From Sulfobacillus harzensis (GTDB taxonomy: Bacteria; Bacillota; Sulfobacillia; Sulfobacillales; Sulfobacillaceae): a DNA stretch of 33,883 nt. Numbering within the stretch: the stretch's first letter is position 1; each line of letters starts with the position of its first letter. The position numbers were made by a program, and so were the translations under genes. Of this stretch, positions 1 to 8,185 are shown one piece after another. The stretch is from the NCBI RefSeq assembly GCF_012933365.1, contig NZ_JABBVZ010000040.1, forward strand, positions 1 to 33,883. The letters are read 5' to 3'. The notes beneath the pieces were generated by a model, which was not told where the DNA came from, did not search any database, and was given only the letters and a program-made list of their open reading frames with translations.

Positions 1-73
1 TAAGTTTTTATTTCGCCATCCGGGTCGCGAAGTCCTTTTTGCGCCGGATGTTCGGGACTATTCACACAAGCTG

Positions 74-1147
74 CTAGCCCAATATCTCCATGACGATGTT
101 GTGAAAGGCGCGGCGTAAGGAGTTGATGTTCGTTCCCCGGCCAAAATGGACGCGATTCGTTAACAGTACGGCCCAAATGCCGCTCTTCGGATCAAACTGC
201 AGCGATGTGCCCGTAAATCCGGTATGACCCCCACCCGTTGCCGGCCAGAAGTCTCCCCCCACATCGTACCCATCGCCCAGCAACACCCATCCAAGCCCAC
301 GCCGACCATTTAGTCCCTCGGTATGAAGGCTCAAGGCTTTCTCACGGACGGCGGAGCTAAAAAGGCTATAGGCGTCTTGACTCCAACTGATAGCGTAGCG
401 GCTGACCGCATCAAGAGTCCCAAACAGACCGGCATGCCCAGCCACGCCACCAATAGCCCGTGCATTCTCATCGTGAACAACCCCGAGGATGGCCGTGCCG
501 TTTTCCAATTCGGTGGCCGCGCAGTTCAATGCCATGCTGGCATCCGGACGAAATCGCACCTCTTGAATGCCTAACGGTTCAAACACCGCTTCCTCCGCGA
601 AGCGGTCCAACGAGAGACCGGAAACCCGCTCTACCACGGCACCCAAAGTTATGAAGCCGAGATCGCTGTAGGACACTTGCCGTCCCGGTTCAGCATCCCA
701 CGGCTCGACGCTAATGGCAGCGAGATAGGCGTCGATGCCCTGGATACTCTGATAGTAGTCGCGATGTGGGACCAGTCCTCCCGAATGCGTCAATAAATGG
801 CGCAACATCACCCGGTCCCAGCGCGCCTCCCACGCGGGAAAAAAACGCCGAACGGAATCGCCAAAACTCAGTTCGCCTTGGCTGGCCAGTACTAGAAGGG
901 ACGGCAAGGTGGCCATCACCTTGGTGAGCGATGCCAAATCAAACCAAGTGTCCTCCCGCATAGCCCGTGGGGGTCCGCCCAAAACTTGCGCTTGTCCACC
1001 TACGTATCGCCACAGCACTTCCCCGCCCACTCCGGCCGCGGCTGTTGCCCCGGGCAGCGTTCCTTCGTTAATGGCCTTGTCCAACAGTCTATTGGCATTT
1101 TCCCATCCTGCTATCCGATTAATGACTGACGCCCTCCTGTCTTTCAT
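74..1147 (-). CDS. Serine hydrolase of the class C beta-lactamase family, AmiE/YbbE-like (probable muropeptide amidase or esterase)
   Basis: The fold is that of class C beta-lactamases and penicillin-binding esterases. Counting from the ATG at 1147, the nucleophile motif SLTK is at about residues 73-76, a YSD motif (in place of YxN) at 160 and HTG (in place of KTG) at about 308. The stretch GGVAGHAGLF before it and HTGFTGTS are typical of Bacillus YbbE/AmiE, an N-acetylmuramoyl-L-alanine amidase of muropeptide rescue. No signal peptide is visible, so a cytoplasmic enzyme is likely. It is the third gene after nagA and an amino-sugar kinase, which fits wall recycling. The start is uncertain: the ATG at 1147 overlaps the upstream gene and has no SD, whereas a perfect AGGAGG (1133-1138) lies 9 bases before an in-frame ATT at 1123. 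Family is solid; the exact substrate is inferred. Confidence 0.85.
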   Translation of the reverse strand: MKDRRASVINRIAGWENANRLLDKAINEGTLPGATAAAGVGGEVLWRYVGGQAQVLGGPPRAMREDTWFDLASLTKVMATLPSLLVLASQGELSFGDSVRRFFPAWEARWDRVMLRHLLTHSGGLVPHRDYYQSIQGIDAYLAAISVEPWDAEPGRQVSYSDLGFITLGAVVERVSGLSLDRFAEEAVFEPLGIQEVRFRPDASMALNCAATELENGTAILGVVHDENARAIGGVAGHAGLFGTLDAVSRYAISWSQDAYSLFSSAVREKALSLHTEGLNGRRGLGWVLLGDGYDVGGDFWPATGGGHTGFTGTSLQFDPKSGIWAVLLTNRVHFGRGTNINSLRRAFHNIVMEILG

Positions 1148-2006
1148 AAAAATACCGGGCCGCAAGCCGAGCCGCCCCTATTCCGGGCTCGCGCGAGACC
1201 ACACAAAGCGATCCCATGTTTCGCTGTTCAAGATGGGGCAACCAAAACGGCGCGAGGCCGCCTGCAAGCCCGACCGGTGCTCCCTCCGGCAAATCGGCGG
1301 TCTGTTGCAACGCGAAAAAATATCGCTCAATAAGCGCGGCCTGTGTTTCGATAATCTCCGCGGCTGCTGAATCTCCCTGGTCAGCTGCCCTAAACACCGC
1401 GGCTGCCAAATCAGAAACCGAGCGCCAGTCAACCTCCGGGTGATAGATATGGTTTAACAGGGTCACCTTGTCGTGGGCGTCAGCCCACGCCAAGACGGGA
1501 TCCTTGAGCGCCGTCTCAGCACCCCAGCCCTCCAATGCCCCCAGCACTTTATTGACTGCTGCCTGTCCCAGCATGATTCCGGATCCCACGTCACCCACCT
1601 TCCAGCCATATCCGCCCAGGCGAATCTGGTGCTTCGGACTTTCCGCATAGAACACCGAACCAGTGCCAAAAATGGCCACCAATCCCGGCTCTCCATCAGT
1701 CAAAGCCGCCCATGCAATGCGGTAATCGCCCGTCACCCATACCGTTTGAGCATGGCGCGAAAGCCGGGTCTGCCAAAAATCCCGCACCCACGGTCGGTCG
1801 GCACCCGCGATCCCGGCTACAATGGCATCAAATTGCTCCTCAATCCCCAGCAATGAGGACACTGTCTCATCCGCGCGTTCCTCACCCACCACAATCACAT
1901 TTGATGGACCACCATGTCGTTCCTCAAGTGTCGCGCCGTGCGGGCCGAGAATGAACGCGCGGGTGGAGCTGCCTCCGCCGTCGATGCCGAGAAATCTAAC
2001 GGGCAT
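1119..2006 (-). CDS. BadF/BadG/BcrA/BcrD-family kinase, probable N-acetylglucosamine kinase
   Basis: This 295-residue protein has the actin-like ATPase fold of the BadF/BcrA family, which includes N-acetylglucosamine kinases. The phosphate-1 motif GIDGGGSSTRA is at residues 7-17, GIAGADRP lies near 65-72, the phosphate-2 motif FGTGSVFYAES is near 115-125, and an adenosine-site AGGLAPF sits near the C-terminus. Two ATGs occur in tandem. The second (2006) is chosen because AGGTGA lies 6 bases ahead of it. The gene begins inside the end of nagA (stop 1996-1998), so the two are translationally coupled. Making GlcNAc-6-phosphate directly for NagA is the simplest role. A kinase for MurNAc or glucosamine is the main alternative. 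Confidence 0.88.
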   Translation of the reverse strand: MPVRFLGIDGGGSSTRAFILGPHGATLEERHGGPSNVIVVGEERADETVSSLLGIEEQFDAIVAGIAGADRPWVRDFWQTRLSRHAQTVWVTGDYRIAWAALTDGEPGLVAIFGTGSVFYAESPKHQIRLGGYGWKVGDVGSGIMLGQAAVNKVLGALEGWGAETALKDPVLAWADAHDKVTLLNHIYHPEVDWRSVSDLAAAVFRAADQGDSAAAEIIETQAALIERYFFALQQTADLPEGAPVGLAGGLAPFWLPHLEQRNMGSLCVVSREPGIGAARLAARYFYERQEGVSH

Positions 2007-3144
2007 CATAAATCACCTGTCCCCCGCGCATGGTGAGACGATTCGTCCCTTGACTGTCCACAAACAGCAGGTCGGCCACAAATCCCGGTTCCAGCGCTCC
2101 ACGGTCATAAATGCCGATGGCTCGTGCCGGACGAAGACTGGCAGCACGCACGGCCTCTTCTAAACTCACCTGTGCGTAGCGCTGATAATTAAAGACGGCT
2201 TCAATGAGGGTCAGGGTACTTCCCGCCAGATGCCCGTCCTTCGTTCGGGCGATACCATTCTTGACCGTCATCAACTGCCCACCCAAGTCATAGACCCCAT
2301 CGGCAAGGCGCGTGGCACGCATGGCGTCGGTGACGAGCAGCACGTTGTCCTCGCCCTTCAGCTTGCGCGCCAAATGAAGAATCTCCGGATGCAGATGGAC
2401 CCCATCAGCAATCATCTCCACCTGCACATCGGGATGTGCCAGAGCCGCTCCCACTAAGCCTGGCGATCGATGGTTCATGGGAGACATGGCATTGAACAGG
2501 TGCGTGGCCTGGCGGATCCCCGCTGTAAATGCGGTCATCGCTTCTTCAAAGGTCGCATTAGAGTGTCCCGCCGACAGGCAAATACCGTTTGCGGTGGCCC
2601 AAGCGATAACTTCGTCGGCTCCGGGTGTCTCCGGAGCTAGGGTCACACGTCGCAAATCACCCGAGAGCCACGCTCGATATTGCTGCAACTCGTGGAGCGA
2701 GGGGCTCCGTACGGCATCCGCGCGTTGCGCACCAATCCGAGCCGGGTGAATATACGGACCTTCCATGTGAACGCCCAACAGTCCAGTCTGGGGATGCAAC
2801 GTGCGAAAAGTGCGCACGGCCTCAAATACCCGATGAAGCTCGTCCGACGTCGCCGTCATGGTGGTGGCGAGATAGCCAGTGGTCCCTGTTTCCGCCAATG
2901 CCCGATCAATCGCTTCGAAGGCCTCGCGGGTACCGTCCATCGCATCGTACCCGTCGATGCCGTGCACATGAATATCGGTCAGGCCGGGGAATATCCATCC
3001 TTCCTGCCATTGGAAATGGGGACGGCGGGTACTAGGCTCTTCGTTGATGGCTTCAATTCGGTCGCCTTGAAGAATCATTTCGCCCCGCAAAAGGATGCGA
3101 TCGGGCAGCACTAAGGGGCCCTGAACAACAATGGTGTCCTGCAT
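1996..3144 (-). CDS. nagA: N-acetylglucosamine-6-phosphate deacetylase
   Basis: NagA removes the acetyl group from GlcNAc-6-phosphate in the cytoplasm, giving glucosamine-6-phosphate. The protein has 382 residues, the usual family length. It shows the metal-binding HVHG at about residues 59-62 (DIHVHGIDGYDAMDG), HMEGPYI, the GHSNA motif, THLFNAMSPM and the catalytic aspartate in LLVTDAM. The ATG at 3144 is chosen because GGAGG (3156-3160) lies 11 bases upstream and because the longer 24-residue extension does not resemble the family. It is the first gene of a three-gene operon and overlaps the kinase gene. No nagB (deaminase) and no sugar transporter occur in the window. Confidence 0.95.
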   Translation of the reverse strand: MQDTIVVQGPLVLPDRILLRGEMILQGDRIEAINEEPSTRRPHFQWQEGWIFPGLTDIHVHGIDGYDAMDGTREAFEAIDRALAETGTTGYLATTMTATSDELHRVFEAVRTFRTLHPQTGLLGVHMEGPYIHPARIGAQRADAVRSPSLHELQQYRAWLSGDLRRVTLAPETPGADEVIAWATANGICLSAGHSNATFEEAMTAFTAGIRQATHLFNAMSPMNHRSPGLVGAALAHPDVQVEMIADGVHLHPEILHLARKLKGEDNVLLVTDAMRATRLADGVYDLGGQLMTVKNGIARTKDGHLAGSTLTLIEAVFNYQRYAQVSLEEAVRAASLRPARAIGIYDRGALEPGFVADLLFVDSQGTNRLTMRGGQVIYDAR

Positions 3145-3231
3145 GTTTGATGTGGCCTCCGTTCCTTCCCCTATGGTATCACGCCAACGGTGTGGTTTTA
3201 CCCATTTCTTATCCAAGGTGGAACCCTAAGA

Positions 3232-3264
3232 GATGACCCAAAAGACCCCTTCAATGGGGTCATC
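3232..3264. repeat. Nested inverted repeats upstream of nagA
   Basis: Two alternative dyads share bases here. GACCCC (3244-3249) pairs with GGGGTC (3256-3261) across a 6-base loop, and GATGACCC (3232-3239) pairs with GGGTCATC (3257-3264). They lie about 90-120 bases ahead of the nagA start, in the right place for a repressor operator or a leader switch. No T-run follows on either strand, so a simple terminator is less likely. The sequence does not match the NagR/DasR consensus that I know. The function is not shown. Confidence 0.4.
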
Positions 3265-4019
3265 AGCCCCCCTAAGCTTCACTGGATTGGACAAACACAT
3301 TGGCCAAAGTTGCGGGACTATCGCCGCCCTTTTCCCAGATGATTTATCTCGTAAAACAGCTCTTCCCATTACCATTGCGCACCCGAGCCCCTTTGGCCAC
3401 CAAGCAAGTCGGGTCCAGGGAGCGAAGGTGGAGCATCAATTGCGATCCGCCAACGCCGCTAGCGCGAACGGATTACCGAGGAGCTGCTGCCGTTGTGGCT
3501 CGGACGGATGGCGGTGCGGCTTTCCTCCATGAATATATGATTGGCGAGCTAGGCTTCGCGTGTTGGATTGCTATTTTGGATTCATTACCCGTAGCAATCC
3601 GCTACAATCGGGAAACGACGGCGACACGAAAACGCGCCGGGTTGTAGCCCTGATTGTCAGCATCGTGGGGTTCGGAGTTTCTTGTGATTCTCGTGACCCT
3701 ACTGTATCAGCCGGATAGGGAGGTTGTCGCGAAGCTTTGGGGCGTCGACCAGGAATCGACTCCCGTTCCTGTTATTACTGACATCAATATACGGTACGGA
3801 AAAATCCAAACCTCGCCCGTCTCCGGGATCCGCAGCATGGGACTTCCCAGAGATATAAAGGAAAAACATTATGCTCAGTGGTGACCCGACCTTCGCATTG
3901 GATCCGTGACGTTGATTCGCCCCGGGCATCCGCTGCATAAATGGTTTCGCCCCGCGTGATAGGCCCGACTCACAGTGTTGCTCCGAGGATTGCCGCCCTC
4001 TTTATGGTCCTCAACGCAA
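3265..4019. other. Long stretch without a recognisable gene
   Basis: Short open frames occur on both strands, the longest 115 codons at 3300-3647 (plus). None has an SD site, a family motif or balanced composition, and good-looking fragments are broken by stops. One frame (about 3463-3537, plus) reads like an amphipathic, arginine- and leucine-rich helix, but it is bounded by stops on both sides. This may be the relic of a decayed gene. I see no repeat ends, tRNA or clear promoter. Confidence 0.5.
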
Positions 4020-4045
4020 GAGACTGCCCCGTTTGGGACAGCCTC
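4020..4045 (-). terminator. Hairpin terminator downstream of the S53 peptidase pseudogene
   Basis: On the minus strand an 11-base arm GAGGCTGTCCC, a 4-base loop AAAC and the arm GGGGCAGTCTC form an uninterrupted stem. Nine pairs are Watson-Crick and two are G-U. Read on the plus strand the same two positions become A-C mismatches, so the structure belongs to minus-strand RNA. It begins 23 bases after the stop of the pseudogene. The following TTGCGTTG is a poor U-run, so termination may be weak or factor-assisted. Confidence 0.6.
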
Positions 4046-4068
4046 GTCGAATGATTGAGCTAGCGCGA

Positions 4069-5640
4069 CTATTGCTGGTTCTGTAAATCCGTCAACAAGT
4101 TGTCCATGTTGGCCGGTCCCAGTCCTGTAACGGGATTGTAGACCCCGGGCGTGAGACCATACGCGCCGTTGTTGCCGTAGGCCACCGCCATGAAGGGCGT
4201 GTTTGTGGATCCCGCCAACTGGTACAGCGCGGGATTAATGTTACCCTGGGGATGGCCCAATGTAATGTTAAGGTCGCCCACCCACCCCGCAAACAATGGA
4301 GCACTGGCGCTCGTGCCGCCGAAGTTGAAGGGCGCGTTGGCAAAGTACGCAAAATACCCGGGCGTCACCACCGAAGCCGGGAAGGACAAGTCGGGATTTC
4401 CCCGTCCCTCGTTACCCGAAACAAAACCATTCTGGTAGGCAGGTCGTGGCTCTAAGAGACTGTACCCCCCGCCAGCCATCATATTCTGCATCTCTAAGAA
4501 AGAGAGCAGTGTGGACTGAGGCAGTTCGGCACCAATATTGCCCCCCATAGGGCGTTTTGGTTGATGTCGAAGATAGGCGATACGGACGTTTCCAAGCCGC
4601 CCAACGAGGTCACGTAGGGGCTGTTGGCGGGATAGGACAGCATCGGCTGGGTTTCGTACTCGAGCGCACCTTCGTAGCCCCCGCTGTCCCCTGCCGACAC
4701 GGTAATGGTTATACCTTCCGCGTTGGCTTCTTCCGCCAGTGTGTCCCAATTGCTTTGGGCGTTGATGTAATACTGCTGCTCGGGAATCTCGCCCACTCCG
4801 TAGCTGATGCTGAACACATTGGCGGTGTCCTGGGCAACTACCTGATTAAGCGCACTCCGCAAGCTGCCGGCCTCATAGATTTGAATGTCCGATCCTGGGG
4901 CGGAGGTCTCCATCATTTGTAAATCCAGGCTGAGCTCCTCCTCAATCGGCACCATCGCCGTGCCGCAGCTGGTGGCGGTGCAGGCGTTCGGACCACTATA
5001 GGCGACTGTGACGTTGGGCTGCGCCAACCCGAACTGGGTCGCAAAGTGCGTGACGTCTGACTGAGATATGGAAGTCGCGTCGCCCGCGGTAAACACCGCC
5101 AGGTGCGCTGGGCCGTGCGCCGCCGTCTCGTTGGACAATACCGAGGCCCCGAAGACGCGGGTGACGGGATTGGACGACGGGTTCCATGGTGCGATGACCG
5201 TTCCAGGAACGCCGTCCAGCGTGAGCGTGGAGGTGGTCAAGGCGGCCGGTCCGGAGAAGGTCGCGGCCGGCAGCGGTACGGTCACAGAATTCTGATTGCC
5301 ATCCGTTACCGTGAGGTCGAGGCTCACCGTCTGGGGCTCCGAGAGGCTGAAGTCCAACAGGAACTGGCCATTGCCATTGGTGGCCATGGTGTCTACGGCA
5401 CCTTGATAACTGCCCGAAAGCGAGGAGTAGGCCGCGCTGGTGTCGGGCTTAAGGGGCACACGAAAATTTCTCGACGTTCCCCCCAAGACGGGGACTGGCG
5501 CTGTCCCAATCCCGCAAGATTCCCATGACGTAGACATAGGTCGGCGTGAGCCCCAGTGGCTTAAGAAAATCCCCAACCAGGCGAACACTATCTTGCACGC
5601 CTGGGTTAACTAGAATGCTAAACCGTTTTTGTAAATCTCT
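4069..5640 (-). pseudogene. Broken S53 (sedolisin/kumamolisin-type) acid serine-carboxyl peptidase
   Basis: S53 peptidases are secreted acid endopeptidases made with a long pro-domain. Pieces of one protein appear in three frames. About 5485-5630 encodes the end of a pro-domain (VRLVGDFLKPLGLTPTYVYV). About 4547-5480 encodes LGGTSRNFRVPL, an insert, the Glu/Asp pair in EELSLDLQ and the oxyanion Asp in SAGDSGG. About 4069-4540 encodes the nucleophile in GGTSASAPLFAG and the C-terminal calcium-site region. The frame changes fall exactly at two G6 runs (plus-strand C6 at 5479-5484 and 4541-4546). One base fewer at the first and one more at the second restores LGGTSRNF and LWGGNIGAEL. Roughly 100 residues of signal peptide and early pro-domain are also missing. 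A nearby ATG (5644) starts MKRFTKTV, signal-peptide-like, then stops. All catalytic residues survive, so decay is recent or partly a sequence error. Confidence 0.85.
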
Positions 5641-5754
5641 TCATGTTTCATAGTTAGTACCCTAAGAGTTAGCAGGCGCACTGCCAATCGTCCGCTAGGC
5701 CGCCGCTCGGTCTGATGCCTTCTTACCCCTAAGGATCCCGCTGCACCACGCTTG

Positions 5755-7308
5755 TCATGCCTGCCACCGGCCGGAGCGGATGGCGTCAAGGGCGAACCGC
5801 ACACCGGCAGCAGGGTCAAACTGATAAGCGCGGAGCTCGTCGTAGGTTAACGCCACGTCAGGCTCAAGATGCCGCACCTGTGGATCGAGCTGTGGGAGTG
5901 CCATGCTTCGTTTGAAGGAGACGGTCCCGGCGAGCTCCGAATGCGGCAGGGTGAACCGCAGGATATCGATGAAACAGTTGGGCGCCTGCGCGGACGGAAC
6001 CCCGACGTGGTGGGCTCCCAATCCTTTTAGGGTCAACAAGATGTCAAAGCCCGCACTGTATGTTCGGGCACTGGTCACCACCACGACCCGCGGGCGCCAC
6101 CCCGGCAAATCCTGGGCCGCCTTCTGAAAGGTAGGGATCTGCGTCAGCCATTCGTCGGTTTCCTTCCCCGCTGGTTGCTCACGCATTCCGTATACATGGC
6201 GCACTCGCCAGGCGCGTTCCGCTGAAAAGTCGTAGCCGCCGGGACCCCAATCCCCCTCCGGGACCTGTCCGTAGTTTTGGGCGTACAACGGCGAGTACCG
6301 CGGAATCTGGTATCCTCCATCTACCGCGCGAAGGGCCTCGGGTCCAAAAAGAGCCCATCCCAGCATGTTAGCCAAGACCGAATTTCCCCCGGTGGATTCG
6401 GTCAGGTCGACCACCAACCACGGTGTGTTTGTCCGGGCCATGGTGTCAAGGCATTCGATAAGAATGGGCGTGGCGGCGGGCACCTCGGAGACAAACGTCT
6501 GTAACACGGCATCCGTCGGCTCTGTATCGGGATAGAGTTCGCGATACCAGTTGCGCAGGGCGTTATGATAGCCGGAATGCCACCATACTTCGGCGGCTTC
6601 CCGATACCGCGTCAGTCGGCCGACGCGCAGGACCGCCACGTGGTGGCTATTATCAGCAAAGCCCCAGCCGATTTGGGTGGGTCCGACGGGTGGCACAGCC
6701 ACGGCGGACGACGGAGCCCATCCGGATCCGCGCGGGCCCTTTAGCCAATGCACAGGCACCTGGCGTTCTATCCCATCCGCTGTTCGCAGTGCCAATGTCA
6801 CCCGACTCGACTCGGGTTGCATTAGCACCTCAGCCAATCGAGCCGAGTCCTCCAAGGCATCGGCCAGGCGACACCAGATATGGATCTCGTTATCGCACCC
6901 CCAGAGTCTCTCAACGATCGTCGCCAACTGGTCGACCGGCACATCATTCACCGCCTCAAGACGAGCGCCCACGAGCGGTCGGAACCCCGGCGAATAGACA
7001 CGCCCAATCACCAGACCATCCGCCAGCACATCAAAGCCAATGGCGAGATGTCGGGAGGGTACGGCCGTCATTTCATGGAGGGTGGTATGCCCATCCCGGA
7101 GAGCCGCAACGAGGGGGCGTAGGAGCCGCAAATAATCGGGCGTCCCGAGATGGTCCGGGAGCGCACGAGTGATCTCATCCACCAGCCGATAGAAATTCAC
7201 CGCGCCGCCGGCGCCGGCAAAAGGATCGGGATGGGACTCCACAAGCAGTTGGACGAGATACTCCAAGTCCGCTTGCATGTCCTTTTTCGTGAGTGCAGGG
7301 ATATTCAT
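5755..7308 (-). CDS. S41-family (tail-specific/C-terminal processing) peptidase-like protein
   Basis: This 517-residue protein resembles S41 peptidases, whose serine-lysine active site sits in a ClpP/crotonase-like fold. An N-terminal helical region carries the characteristic LRDGHTTL near residues 70-77. A central WLVVDLTESTGGNSVLANML matches the D-R-N-GG-G block. TSARTYSAGFDIL carries the probable nucleophilic serine at about residue 418. There is no signal peptide, transmembrane segment or obvious PDZ domain. The ATG at 7308 is preceded by GAGGTG 7 bases away. It stands alone between the broken S53 gene and a transposase remnant. The family call is good, but whether it is an active protease and its substrate are unknown. 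The usual S41 lysine is not obvious. Confidence 0.8.
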   Translation of the reverse strand: MNIPALTKKDMQADLEYLVQLLVESHPDPFAGAGGAVNFYRLVDEITRALPDHLGTPDYLRLLRPLVAALRDGHTTLHEMTAVPSRHLAIGFDVLADGLVIGRVYSPGFRPLVGARLEAVNDVPVDQLATIVERLWGCDNEIHIWCRLADALEDSARLAEVLMQPESSRVTLALRTADGIERQVPVHWLKGPRGSGWAPSSAVAVPPVGPTQIGWGFADNSHHVAVLRVGRLTRYREAAEVWWHSGYHNALRNWYRELYPDTEPTDAVLQTFVSEVPAATPILIECLDTMARTNTPWLVVDLTESTGGNSVLANMLGWALFGPEALRAVDGGYQIPRYSPLYAQNYGQVPEGDWGPGGYDFSAERAWRVRHVYGMREQPAGKETDEWLTQIPTFQKAAQDLPGWRPRVVVVTSARTYSAGFDILLTLKGLGAHHVGVPSAQAPNCFIDILRFTLPHSELAGTVSFKRSMALPQLDPQVRHLEPDVALTYDELRAYQFDPAAGVRFALDAIRSGRWQA

Positions 7309-7329
7309 TCGAGCACACCTCGCAGGGCT

Positions 7330-7358
7330 ACTATCGCGTTGGGCGAACTGTTCGGCAA
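7330..7358 (-). promoter_or_regulatory. Likely sigma-A promoter of the S41 peptidase gene
   Basis: On the minus strand TTGCCG (7353-7358) and GATAGT (7330-7335) are separated by exactly 17 bases. Each box matches the consensus at 4 of 6 positions. Transcription would begin about 15 bases before the SD of the gene starting at 7308, giving a short leader. The match is moderate, so the call rests mainly on position and spacing. Confidence 0.4.
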
Positions 7359-7526
7359 ACCCATGGGGCGTACATTCTGTTTTTCCAAGACGAACTCCTT
7401 TCGAGGAGATTCGCCCCCGAATGCAATTGATTCACTCCACAAATTTTTGGGGTCAGTCCTTAAAGACCAATGCCATCGACGCAATCCACCGTGCGGTAAG
7501 AGGGAAGACGCCACAGGATGCTGGGC

Positions 7527-7995
7527 GGGCGCCGCAGTTGTTTTTGTCGATCTTGACCCGCAAGGCTGAAAGCGGTGAGGGCAAGTCGTGGAATTCAACA
7601 CCCGGACCACCGCGTTATCGCAAATCTGCTTGTGCGGGCAGAAGCACAAGAAGCGACTCTCGGACCGCATCCACGCCTGTGGCTGCGGTGTGACGATGCA
7701 ACGGGATCTCTTTAGTGACTACCTGGCCCGCTTTGTGGACGATGATGCCCTCCAAGTCGCCAAGGCTGCCGAGCCTTGGCCGGGTGCGGAACCGCTCCTG
7801 CGGACGGCTTGGCAACAGGCAATCCAAAACCAACCTGCGAGTGGACGGCAGCCGCCGTCCTCCTTTGGCCGCTATCCCAGCGACCCGAGTCAGAGCGGGT
7901 CGTCCGAGAAAGAAAATCTGCCGGAGCCCAAGGCAGCGGATGCTGTCACTTCCGCGCAAGCGGGAGTGAGAGTCGCTGAGAGTGTGAAGGTATAG
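7527..7995 (+). pseudogene. tnpB: 3' remnant of an IS200/IS605-type tnpB (RNA-guided nuclease/transposase)
   Basis: Only the C-terminal part of TnpB remains. The motif TRTTALSQICLCGQKHKKRL, then a CGCG turn, then MQRDLFSDYLARF, is the zinc-ribbon and final RuvC region (OrfB_Zn_ribbon) of these proteins. The next part, ending at 7995, is the basic, low-complexity tail common in Firmicutes copies. Just upstream, APQLFLSILTRKAESG continues the same protein in another frame. The shift lies at about 7583-7588, where AAGTCGTG would read correctly as AAGGTCGTG. No N-terminal or central TnpB sequence and no tnpA are present. Upstream, 7359-7526 contains only a small UUCG hairpin (7395-7408). Confidence 0.8.
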
Positions 7996-8002
7996 GTTTT
8001 TA

Positions 8003-8033
8003 GAACCCCCCGGATTTATCCGTGGGGAGGTTC
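8003..8033 (+). mobile_element. Right-end hairpin of the tnpB element (possible reRNA/omega-RNA scaffold)
   Basis: GAACCCCC, then CGGATTTATCCG, then TGGGGAGGTTC fold into one long imperfect hairpin 7 bases after the tnpB stop. This layout (short T-run, GAACC...GGTTC hairpin, then TTCAG) is typical of IS200/IS605 right ends, where the guide RNA of TnpB is also encoded. The element end should lie just after 8033. The flank 8034-8185 holds no gene that I can recognise. A matching left end was not found. Confidence 0.6.
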
Positions 8034-8185
8034 AGTTCCGCGATTTCTCTCATGTGATCGGCGGACATATACCGTTAACCTGCATCGTCCTGAAGAGCGA
8101 GATCTGGTTGGTGTGCTAATTTCTATCCACGATCGGACTTCCGCCAATGGCCGCGCTTCAGGACCATTCGGATTACTGCCGGGTA

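Noticed and set aside
1-73. A further gene of the nag operon at the window edge
   Set aside because: Only 73 bases remain after the hydrolase stop, with stops in the frames examined and no SD or start.
3300-3884. Open frames of 60-115 codons on the plus strand in the gene-poor region
   Set aside because: No SD, no family motif and unbalanced composition. Fragments that look protein-like are closed off by stops in every frame.
4541-4546. Programmed -1 ribosomal frameshifting as the explanation for the S53 gene
   Set aside because: A GGG codon could slip, but a second shift of opposite sign and the missing N-terminus are also needed, and no downstream stimulatory structure was identified. Kept only as a possibility in the findings.
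7395-7408. CTCCT-TTCG-AGGAG hairpin as a terminator or left end of the transposon
   Set aside because: The stem is only 5 bases, no T-run follows, and it does not resemble the right-end hairpin. It may be fortuitous.
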